The notes below the pieces were generated by a model. It did no database searches, was not told the DNA's origin, and saw only the letters and a program-made list of their open reading frames with translations. This document shows, piece after piece, positions 54,030 through 61,468 of a DNA stretch of 64,000 nucleotides. Made by a program: the position numbers and the translations under genes. Position 1 is the stretch's first letter, and every line of letters starts with the position of its first letter. Origin of the DNA: Verrucomicrobiales bacterium (lineage in GTDB: Bacteria > Verrucomicrobiota > Verrucomicrobiia > Limisphaerales > J093); NCBI GenBank assembly GCA_015075445.1, contig JABTUJ010000012.1, positions 124,001 to 188,000 of the forward strand, in the 5' to 3' direction.

Positions 54030-54623
54030 TCAAGCCGGGCAATGCTGGCGGACCGCCGCCGCGACCTCGGCCAGCCACGCAGCCCGTTGGTCGGGCGTGC
54101 TCACGATCATCGGGCTGAAGTTGCGCCGGAACACCGTGGGCACTCCGCACAAGGGGAAGACCACCTTGCGCCAGTGCACCTCGAGCGGGTCGCCGAAGAG
54201 TGCTTCTTCCTTCTCCTGGGGCGTGTTGGCCGTGTTGAACACCAGCCCCACGCGCGCCTTCAGCATGCCCACCGGCTTCGCGCCGCCCTGGCCGTCCGGG
54301 ACGAACTGATAGGCCCGGCCGGCACGCAAGACCCGGTCCTCCCACCCGCAGACGATGGCGGGGGGCCGGCTCCAGTAGTTCGGGTGGACGATGATCAGCC
54401 CGTCGGCCGCGCACACCTCGTCGATGTGCCGGGCGAGCGCGGGCGGGAGGGCGGCATCGCGTTCGAGTTCGGCGGCGGTGAACACGGGGTCGAACGGCTC
54501 GGCGTACAGATCGTGGTACCCGACCTGGTGTCCGAGGGTGCGGAGCGTCTCGGCGGCGGTGCGCGCAATGGCATGGTTGAAACTCTCCGGCTTGGGGCTG
54601 CCGAGGATGAGCGAAACGTTCAT
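54030..54623 (-). CDS. Flavodoxin-fold NAD(P)H-dependent oxidoreductase
   Basis: A 197-residue NQO/MdaB-like flavoprotein. LILGSPKPESFNHAIA is the FMN phosphate loop and IIVHPNYWSRPPAIV the isoalloxazine-binding stretch. Reduces quinones with NAD(P)H in the cytoplasm. Convergent with the barrel gene and divergent from folE2. Confidence 0.85.
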   Translation of the reverse strand: MNVSLILGSPKPESFNHAIARTAAETLRTLGHQVGYHDLYAEPFDPVFTAAELERDAALPPALARHIDEVCAADGLIIVHPNYWSRPPAIVCGWEDRVLRAGRAYQFVPDGQGGAKPVGMLKARVGLVFNTANTPQEKEEALFGDPLEVHWRKVVFPLCGVPTVFRRNFSPMIVSTPDQRAAWLAEVAAAVRQHCPA

Positions 54624-54827
54624 GATGATGCGGAAGCGTTAGGACCCGGCCCGACCTGCGGACCGGGCGGGAATCCTACGGGGTCGGGAATGAGAATCCA
54701 AGCTCCGGCGCGACAGCTCCGGCCGCGTCGGGGGCACGCCTGCGGGCGGCGTTGCGACCGGCAAGCGGGACGAACATGCGGGGCGAGAATGCGTTGGCGC
54801 GCGCCCGGTCGGCTGCTACGTTGCGCC

Positions 54828-55664
54828 ATGGTTCAAGCAACCCGAATGGCCGACCGGCACCGGCCTTCCGCGGCCGCCGAGGCGAACCCGGTGCGGCTGC
54901 ATGACAAGCAGAACGAGCGGGATTACCGGGAACTGCGCATCGACAAGGTGGGGGTACGCGGTCTGCGCTTTCCGATCCAGGTCCGGGACAAGGCGCACGC
55001 GGTGCAGAACACCGTGGCGACCATCGGCCTCTACGTCGATCTGCCCAAGGAATTCAAAGGGACGCACATGAGCCGCTTCATCGAGGTGCTCAACGCCCAC
55101 GGGGCCATGGTGCACGTCGAGAACATCCCCGACATCCTCCACGCCATGCAGCGGAAGCTCCATGCCGCGACCGCCCACCTCGAGATGGAGTTCCCGTACT
55201 TCATTGAGAAGCACGCACCGGTCAGCGGCCTGATGGGGGTCATGGACTACACAGCACGGTTCGAGGCCGCGGCTTGCGGCGACGAAATCGACTTCGTGCT
55301 CGGGGTGGTCGTGGCGGTCACCACCCTGTGCCCCTGCTCGAAAGCCATCAGTCGTCACGGCGCCCACAATCAGCGGGGGCACGTGACCGTGCGGCTGCGT
55401 TCCCGCGAGACGGTGTGGATCGAAGACGTGGTGGCGATGGTCGAGCGCTCGGCGAGCTGCGAGCTGTACTCGCTGCTCAAGCGCCAGGACGAAAAGGCCG
55501 TCACCGAGCGCGCGTACGAGAATCCCGTGTTCGTCGAGGACCTGGTCCGCAACGTGGCCCTCGAGCTCAACGCCAACCCCGTGGTGACGTGGTATCAGGT
55601 CGAGGCCGAGAACTTCGAGAGCATCCACAACCACAACGCCTACGCCTGCATCGCCAAGCACTGA
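54828..55664 (+). CDS. folE2: GTP cyclohydrolase I, FolE2 type
   Basis: A 278-residue GCYH-IB enzyme for the first step of tetrahydrofolate and queuosine synthesis. TTLCPCSKAISRHGAHNQRG carries the metal-ligand cysteine and histidine. KAHAVQNTVATIGLYVDLP and the C-terminal AENFESIHNHNAYA are typical. FolE2 tolerates zinc limitation through other metals. The start at 54828 was chosen ahead of the charged N-terminus; the next ATG is six codons later. Confidence 0.93.
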   Translation: MVQATRMADRHRPSAAAEANPVRLHDKQNERDYRELRIDKVGVRGLRFPIQVRDKAHAVQNTVATIGLYVDLPKEFKGTHMSRFIEVLNAHGAMVHVENIPDILHAMQRKLHAATAHLEMEFPYFIEKHAPVSGLMGVMDYTARFEAAACGDEIDFVLGVVVAVTTLCPCSKAISRHGAHNQRGHVTVRLRSRETVWIEDVVAMVERSASCELYSLLKRQDEKAVTERAYENPVFVEDLVRNVALELNANPVVTWYQVEAENFESIHNHNAYACIAKH

Positions 55665-55844
55665 AGCCCCGTCCCCGCGTGGCCGATACTAAATCCCCCT
55701 AACCAACGGACTTATTGAGTCCACCCCTGGCAGCCTGCTAAAAGGCGGCCATGAACGGTGGAATGGGCGACGTCGGCCGGGGGCCGGACGAGGGGCGGGA
55801 AGGGAACCCGCCACACGGGCGATGCCCGTAGGAGGGAGGGGATC

Positions 55845-56600
55845 ATGAGGGCCTCCAGGGGATACTTCTTTTCGTGCCAGCCACGCAAGGCAGCGGCGCG
55901 GATCTCCGCTCTCCCTGCGCCCCGCCTCTCGCTGCGTGGCAAAGCGCGCCCCTCCCCCGCCAGACGACCCGAAACCGAGCCGTTCCGCGTCGTCATGGTG
56001 GCCATCGCCGGCGGCAGCGGGGCGGGCAAGTCCTGGCTGGCCCGACAGCTCAAGACGCGGTTGGGCACCGCGGCGGGCGTCGTGGCGCTGGACGATTTCT
56101 ATCGCGATCTCCGGGACCTGCCCCGTCGCGCCCGCGCGGCGCGGAACTTCGACGTGCCGGAGGCCATCGACTGGCCATTGTTCGAGGCGCAGCTCGCGGC
56201 CCTGGCCGCCGGCGAACCCACGCAACTGCCGCGCTACGACTTCGTCACCCACACCCGCCGGCCCCGGGGCCGCTCTTGGCGCCCCCGCCGGGTGGTCCTC
56301 ATCGAAGGGCTCTGGCCCTGGTGGCGCCCCGAACTGCGCCGCTACTACACCCTCAAGATCTACAAGGTGGGTTCAGACACGCTCCGGCTCGCCCGCCGCC
56401 TCGACCGGGATACCCGGCGTCGCGGCCGGCATCCCGACTCGGTCCGCACCCAGTGGCGGCGTCAGGTCCAGCCGATGCACGCGCGCTTCGTCCATCCCCA
56501 GGCACAAAGCGCCGATGTCACATTGCCTCCCGAAACCCCGGCCTGGCAGATCGACCGGCTCGTCCGCCGGATCCGCGAACTGGCCGGCCTTGAACCATGA
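55845..56600 (+). CDS. Uridine-kinase-like P-loop kinase
   Basis: A 251-residue P-loop kinase. GGSGAGKSWLARQL is Walker A, VALDDFYRDL the Asp-containing loop, EAIDWPLFEAQ the substrate-binding block and LIEGLWPW the Walker-B-like strand. It resembles uridine kinase/phosphoribulokinase proteins. The GGAGGGAGGGG site at 55831-55841 decides the ATG at 55845. The first 45 or so residues precede the kinase fold. First gene of a three-gene unit with 4-nt overlaps. Confidence 0.8.
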   Translation: MRASRGYFFSCQPRKAAARISALPAPRLSLRGKARPSPARRPETEPFRVVMVAIAGGSGAGKSWLARQLKTRLGTAAGVVALDDFYRDLRDLPRRARAARNFDVPEAIDWPLFEAQLAALAAGEPTQLPRYDFVTHTRRPRGRSWRPRRVVLIEGLWPWWRPELRRYYTLKIYKVGSDTLRLARRLDRDTRRRGRHPDSVRTQWRRQVQPMHARFVHPQAQSADVTLPPETPAWQIDRLVRRIRELAGLEP

Positions 56601-57151
56601 CAACCATGCGTCGTCACTACGTCTCGGCTCGTCGCTCCCGGTCGGCGGTGTGTGCGCTCGCCCGCCGAGGCCAACCCGCCCGCCCGCTCCTGGCGGCAGC
56701 CCCTCCGCGGCAGGCGCCCCGCCGGTCTCTGCGCGTGCGGTTGGGACCCGACGTGGAGCACGTCGCGCGGGCCTGCGACCGGGTGCGAACCTTCCTGAGC
56801 GCCAACGGCCTGGCCGAGCGCGAGGTGAACGCATGGGAATGCGTGCTCGTCGAGGCCCTCAACAATGCCCTCGAACACGGCGCCGCCACCGGACGCTCCC
56901 GCGGCGCGGGCCTGTCGGTGGTCGTCCGTCCCGCCCGCGTGGTGGCTGAGGTGACGGACCGCGGGCCCGGCTTCGAATGGCCGCAGGCGGTGGCGCTGCC
57001 GCCGGCCCACTCCGAGCGTGGCCGGGGACTCTTCATCATCCGCAGCCTGACCGACCGCGCCCGTTATGTCCGTGAGGGCACCCGGAACCGCCTGGTGCTG
57101 GAACGTCATCTCCCGCCCGCCCTCCACGCGGGCAAACCTGTCCGGTCATGA
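56597..57151 (+). CDS. RsbW-like HATPase, anti-sigma-factor type
   Basis: A 184-residue protein. A basic N-terminal stretch (1-45) precedes a GHKL ATPase domain: N-box ECVLVEALNNALEHG, DRGPGFEWP and GRGLFIIRS. This is the small serine-kinase/anti-sigma HATPase type, without a dimerisation domain. It overlaps the kinase gene by 4 nt (ATGA) and the response regulator by 4 nt. Confidence 0.85.
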   Translation: MTTMRRHYVSARRSRSAVCALARRGQPARPLLAAAPPRQAPRRSLRVRLGPDVEHVARACDRVRTFLSANGLAEREVNAWECVLVEALNNALEHGAATGRSRGAGLSVVVRPARVVAEVTDRGPGFEWPQAVALPPAHSERGRGLFIIRSLTDRARYVREGTRNRLVLERHLPPALHAGKPVRS

Positions 57152-57576
57152 ATGCCTTCCCTGCTCCCCGGGTGCTCGTTGCCGACAACGAAGCGTTCAC
57201 ACTGCGTCTGCTCGAAGCCACCTTCCGCAAGGGCGCCTTCGAGGTCGTCGCCTGCCGCAACGGCGCCGAAGCCCTGCGGGCCGCCGGCCAGACCGCCCCG
57301 CAACTGATCGTCATGGATGGGCTGATGACCGCCCCGGACAGCCTGTCGGCCATCCGCCAGCTCAAGCAGAACCCCCGTACCCAGCACATCCCCGTCATCG
57401 TGCTGTCATCCAACGGCCAGGTCCTCACCCAGGCCGAGGCCATCGAGGCGGGGGCGGATCTCTTTTTGACCAAACCGTTCAGCCCAACCCGGCTTCTGGC
57501 CGAAGCCCGCCGTATCCTCGCTGAACCGCTCGAACTCGCGGCGTCTGCCCGCCCGAGTCGAGCCGGTGTCGGCTGA
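57148..57576 (+). CDS. Single-domain response regulator
   Basis: A 142-residue receiver. D13 (ADNE), phosphoacceptor D57 (IVMDGLM), S87 (VLSSN) and K109 (LTKPFSP) are in place. No output domain; a 20-residue Ala/Arg-rich tail follows. It may receive phosphate from a histidine kinase elsewhere or modulate the adjacent HATPase. Confidence 0.9.
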   Translation: MNAFPAPRVLVADNEAFTLRLLEATFRKGAFEVVACRNGAEALRAAGQTAPQLIVMDGLMTAPDSLSAIRQLKQNPRTQHIPVIVLSSNGQVLTQAEAIEAGADLFLTKPFSPTRLLAEARRILAEPLELAASARPSRAGVG

Positions 57577-57809
57577 GGACGGCCCGGGACGGGCACGACA
57601 CGGTCCACCAATCCCGAGGAGGCGCGCGGACGGCCTTGTCCGCTGGTCTCGCCAACTCAATCCCCCCGCGCGGACCCGGCCGTCCGCGCTCTGCCCTGAT
57701 CCGGCAAATTCCGGCAAATCCCGGCAAGATCGGGAAAGGTCTTGCGTCTCCGGCCGCCGCCGTTAGCAAGGCAGGCAAGGTGTGTCACAGCCCACCCGTT
57801 GCCTATGCC

Positions 57810-58541
57810 ATGAAGCCTATTGTCGCCGGCCTGCTCGCTTGCCTCCCCCCCGCCACCCCGCTCCTCGCCCAGGTCGCCTGGGACACCGGTTCCCCCTCCA
57901 CCTCCCTCCCCGCCACCGCCATCGGCACCGTCACCGACTTCCAGCAAGGCCCCGGTATCTTGGGGGGAGAGAGGGATACAGTGGTGGTAACGACCCAAAC
58001 TTCTGGTCCAGTTGAGGTCTTCGCGTACGCCTTTCCAGGCCGCTCCGCCCCCCTCTCGGTCTTGCTTGGCACGGTCCAAGGGTCTGGGGAAAAGGCCACG
58101 TGCACCTGGATCTGGGACGGCCAAGATGCATCAGAAACCATCAACTTCAGTGGCCTGGGAGGCGTCGATCTCGCTGCCAACTACAGTGGCGTTGAGTTTG
58201 ACCTCAATGCGGACAGCGTGCCGCTCGCTTGGACCCTCCAATTCTATACGAGCGCATCTGACTTCTCGACCTACACGGTAGTGTCAGACTCCGGTAGTGC
58301 CGTTTCAGGACAGCACTTTCGGATCCCTTTCTCCGACTTCCTCGCCACCGGTGTGGGCGCGGACTTCAGTCGGATAGGCGCGATCGTGATCACCAGCGAG
58401 GGAGGCGCGGGGATGGACACGGAACTCGACAACCTCCGGTTCACGCCGGTTCCAGAGCCGTCGCGGTCAGCGTGGGCGACCGGGCTGGCACTGGTGGCCT
58501 GGCGCACCGCCCGTCGCCGGCGCCCGGCCGGCTCCGCTTGA
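57810..58541 (+). CDS. PEP-CTERM secreted protein
   Basis: A 243-residue exported protein with signal MKPIVAGLLACLPPATPLLA and a beta-rich body (VEVFAYAFPG, TINFSGLGGVDLAANYSG, IGAIVITSEGG). The C-terminus has VPEPSRSAWATGLALVAW followed by RTARRRR, a PEP-CTERM sorting signal. Function unknown, likely surface-associated. The first part is Pro/Ala-rich. Confidence 0.75.
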   Translation: MKPIVAGLLACLPPATPLLAQVAWDTGSPSTSLPATAIGTVTDFQQGPGILGGERDTVVVTTQTSGPVEVFAYAFPGRSAPLSVLLGTVQGSGEKATCTWIWDGQDASETINFSGLGGVDLAANYSGVEFDLNADSVPLAWTLQFYTSASDFSTYTVVSDSGSAVSGQHFRIPFSDFLATGVGADFSRIGAIVITSEGGAGMDTELDNLRFTPVPEPSRSAWATGLALVAWRTARRRRPAGSA

Positions 58542-58697
58542 AACACGGCCACCTCGCACCCTCCCGTCCAGACGCCCGATGCTCCACTCCCCGCTCCCGC
58601 GCGCTCCTCGTCAGCGGTCGGCTCACGGTTCGGTCTTCCGCAGGGAACGCGTTCAAACGCGCCTTGCCGCCTCGTCACCACCGGGTATCGTGCCGCC

Positions 58698-58892
58698 ATG
58701 AACTTGGAAGACGTCAAGACCGCGGTTGCGGGCATGCCGCAGGAGGACCAGGATGAACTGGCGGCTTACCTCGTGTATTTGCGTCACCGCCGCGATCCAG
58801 GCATCGCGGCGGAGTCCCGGGCCAGGATGGACGATGCGGATGGGAGGAACTGGCTTACCTTGAACGAGTTGCGGGAAAGGTGGAAGGATTGA
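58698..58892 (+). CDS. Antitoxin-like small protein
   Basis: A 64-residue acidic, helical protein (NLEDVKTAVAGMPQEDQDEL, RNWLTLNELRERWKD). It is followed 6 nt later by a RelE/ParE-like gene, the usual order of a type II pair. Family not recognised precisely. Confidence 0.65.
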   Translation: MNLEDVKTAVAGMPQEDQDELAAYLVYLRHRRDPGIAAESRARMDDADGRNWLTLNELRERWKD

Positions 58893-58898
58893 AGTCGT

Positions 58899-59156
58899 GT
58901 GGAGCCGTACCGGGTCTTGGTATGCCTCGATGTCCTCCGGCTCGAGAAGCCGTCGCGTCGGGATCGCGACTTGATTCTGGCCTTTTTGGAGCGCCTGGCG
59001 GGGAATCCGCACGCGCAGGGCGACTACGAGGAACAGGATGAGGTGGGGCGAACGGTGCAGATCAAGGTGCTCGGCGGCTACGCCCTCAGCTACTGGGCCG
59101 ACCACGCGGTCCGGGAAGTGAAGGTGGTCAAGGTGGAACTGGCAGACCGGAGATGA
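58899..59156 (+). CDS. RelE/ParE-like toxin
   Basis: An 85-residue protein starting at GTG. Its beta-alpha pattern (YRVLVCLDVLRLEKPSRRDR, TVQIKVLGGYALSYWADH, VKVVKVELADR) fits the RelE/ParE fold, with a basic surface and a C-terminal beta strand. Upstream neighbour is the small acidic protein. Confidence 0.7.
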   Translation: MEPYRVLVCLDVLRLEKPSRRDRDLILAFLERLAGNPHAQGDYEEQDEVGRTVQIKVLGGYALSYWADHAVREVKVVKVELADRR

Positions 59157-59461
59157 GACCGTCGGCGAGGAGTCGATGACGGTCGGACGGACCGCGCAGC
59201 CACCTGTGCCAGGAGGGTGGACCGGCACCGCCACATGGCCTCATCCGTGAGATCCGCGAAATCCGCGGTCAAGGTTCCAAGCGTTGGCGGACCACGGATG
59301 GCACGGATTTCACGGATGGAGGGACTGATAGGATGGGGGTCACGGGATGCCGCAGCCGAACCGGTCAGCCGAGGCGAACCGCCGCCCCGCGGCTCCCCGT
59401 TTGTGGTAGTGCTGGGCAGGGGTTCGGATCACCTTTCTCCGCGCAGTCGTCCATACGGGCT
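59157..59461. other. Intergenic region with an inverted repeat
   Basis: No gene seen. It contains a 26-bp imperfect inverted repeat (59243-59268 and 59292-59317) and otherwise nothing I can identify; the promoter of the HEAT-repeat gene should lie here. Confidence 0.5.
59243..59317. repeat. Imperfect 26-bp inverted repeat
   Basis: Arms 59243-59268 and 59292-59317 pair at about 21 of 26 positions. Each arm is itself a short direct repeat of an ATCCGTG/ATCCGCG unit, a pattern typical of noncoding repeats. Confidence 0.6.
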
Positions 59462-60478
59462 ATGTCCGCCATTCGCAAGGTCGGGGCCAGGACGAAGAAG
59501 CGTGTGCTCCTGCGGGCCATGGTCGCCGGGATGCTCGTGATCGGCGCCGTGAGCGGGTGCGTCCTCCTCTGGCGCTCCAGTCCGTCTCCAGCCCTCGACC
59601 CGGAGGTAGCCAAAGCAATCGCGGAGCTGGAACCGGGCTTGACACCCATCCAGCGCACCGTGCTACGGACCTGCCCTTCGCTGGAGAGCTACTTCCCCCG
59701 GCTGTTTCGCCGTCGGGCTTCCCGGCCGTACCCCGTGGATGGTCGGTTTACCGCCCTGGGCGATCGCGCAAGACCTGCCGTGCCAATCCTGCTGAGGATG
59801 CTGGCTTCCCACCACCACGATACTCGCTGGAGAGCCTTCACCGCCTTGCTGGTCATTCAAGCCGATCCCGCGGCAGTCGCTGCCGTGCTCCAAAGTCGCC
59901 CGGCATCACGCGACGAGTTCGTGCTGGGCGTCGCTTGGAGCTTAGGGCAAGGAGCAAACTTCACTCCTCCGCGTCGTTGCGAATGGGGCTGGCAGCTCCT
60001 GGCTGCGCTCGGTCCTGCCGGGACGAACGCGATACCGGCCTTGGTCGACAATCTGCGCCTGAGGCAGCGAGTCGAGCACAGCCTCGCGGCCCTGGGCGGG
60101 ATGGGGACGAATGCCGCTTCCGCTCTCCCCGTCATCCTCGCTCTCCTGAACGATCCCGCCGGCGACTACCAGCATCAGGCCAAAGCCGCGGCCGCGATCG
60201 GCCAGATCGGCGTGGCGACGGAACCCGTCATGAGCTCTCTGCGGTTGGCATCGGCGAACGCGCCGTCCCTGGTCCGCGCCCGGGCCGCGGGCGCGTTGGG
60301 GCGATTGGGCGCGCCGACTGAAGAGGTGCTGCGCGTCCTGAACCAGACGGCAACGCACAAGCTGGCCACCGTGCGCGCGGCGGCACTTGAGGAGCTGGCA
60401 GCCCTGGGCCCCGCAGGTCGTCTCCTGCCGGACCCGACGACGAATCACACACCCTCGGCGACCGGCTCCGGTCGCTGA
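59462..60478 (+). CDS. HEAT-repeat lipoprotein
   Basis: A 338-residue protein. A basic N-terminus and hydrophobic segment with a lipobox-like VSGC (MVAGMLVIGAVSGC) suggest a membrane-anchored lipoprotein. The rest is helical HEAT-like repeats (RPAVPILLRMLASHHHDTRW, TNAIPALVDNLRLRQRVEHS, LRLASANAPSLVRARAAGAL). Scaffold role likely; partners unknown. Convergent with the transglutaminase gene. Confidence 0.7.
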   Translation: MSAIRKVGARTKKRVLLRAMVAGMLVIGAVSGCVLLWRSSPSPALDPEVAKAIAELEPGLTPIQRTVLRTCPSLESYFPRLFRRRASRPYPVDGRFTALGDRARPAVPILLRMLASHHHDTRWRAFTALLVIQADPAAVAAVLQSRPASRDEFVLGVAWSLGQGANFTPPRRCEWGWQLLAALGPAGTNAIPALVDNLRLRQRVEHSLAALGGMGTNAASALPVILALLNDPAGDYQHQAKAAAAIGQIGVATEPVMSSLRLASANAPSLVRARAAGALGRLGAPTEEVLRVLNQTATHKLATVRAAALEELAALGPAGRLLPDPTTNHTPSATGSGR

Positions 60479-60558
60479 CCTCCTAGTCTCGACCACTAAA
60501 GAAGTGCCGATCGGTCCTCCGTCATTGGGCCACCGGCCGGGTGGCAGCCGCAGCCATC

Positions 60559-61467
60559 TCACAGCCCGGGCTCGGTCTCGACGGGACCGCGGCACACCAC
60601 ATCCACCGCGACTTCGAGGGTGTGCTCGCCGCCGCCGGCCAGAACCCCGTGGATCGGGACGACGTCGGCATAGTCGCGTCCCCACCCGAGCGTGATGTGC
60701 TGGAGCGAGGGCAGCAGGTTGTTGGTGGGATCGACGTCCACCCAGCCCAACCCCGGACAGAAACAGGCGATCCATGCGTGCGAGGCATCGGCGCCCAGCA
60801 GCTTGGCCTGGCCCGGCGGCGGCACCGTCTCGAGATAGCCGCTGACATACCGCGCCGGCAACCCGAGCGCCCGCAAGCACGCGATCTCGACATGGGCAAA
60901 ATCCTGGCAGACCCCGCGTCGCAGCTCGAGGACGCGGGCGGGCGGGGTGGCGATCGTCGTGGCCTGGGTGTCGAACTGGAAGTCGCGATGAATCTGCGCC
61001 GTCAGGTCGAGCACCGCCGCGAGGAGCGGGCGGCCGGGCGGGAAACACGGAGCGGCGTAGCGGGCAAAAGCGGGATCAATCGCCACCAGCGGGGAGCCGA
61101 ACCGGAACTCGGCGGCTTCGAGCGTCGCCAGCGAGTGGTCGCTGATGCATGCCTGGGCGACGGCTTCCCAGGCCGGCGTCTCGGCCGGGTCCGGCAGGTA
61201 GGCGGGCCCGACGGCGACCTCGCTGCGGGCGGTGACTCGCAGTTGCCGGTGCGCTCCCTCGAGCGTGACAAACTGCACCTCGTTGCCGAAGTAATCGAAG
61301 TGGCGGCTGGTGTCAGCGGGAGGTGGGTCCAATTCGATGGCATGTTCGAGCCGAAGCTGGCGCGGCAACCGGCGCGGGGTGAGCCGCAACAGGTGATGGC
61401 CCACCGCCACCGTCGAGCGATAGCGGTAGGTGGTGGTGTGCGAAACGTGGAAGCGCTGAGCCTTCAT
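60559..61467 (-). CDS. Transglutaminase-like cysteine peptidase
   Basis: A 302-residue protein with an N-terminal beta-sandwich (bacterial transglutaminase-like N domain, about 1-85) and a transglutaminase-like catalytic core. The triad is the Cys in RRGVCQDFAH, the His in DASHAWIACF and the Asp in VDVDPTNN. It starts 1 nt after the ATP-grasp/alpha-E gene. In many bacteria these genes occur together and are thought to process a peptide made by the ATP-grasp enzyme. Start chosen at MKAQRF. Confidence 0.88.
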   Translation of the reverse strand: MKAQRFHVSHTTTYRYRSTVAVGHHLLRLTPRRLPRQLRLEHAIELDPPPADTSRHFDYFGNEVQFVTLEGAHRQLRVTARSEVAVGPAYLPDPAETPAWEAVAQACISDHSLATLEAAEFRFGSPLVAIDPAFARYAAPCFPPGRPLLAAVLDLTAQIHRDFQFDTQATTIATPPARVLELRRGVCQDFAHVEIACLRALGLPARYVSGYLETVPPPGQAKLLGADASHAWIACFCPGLGWVDVDPTNNLLPSLQHITLGWGRDYADVVPIHGVLAGGGEHTLEVAVDVVCRGPVETEPGL

Positions 61468-61468
61468 G

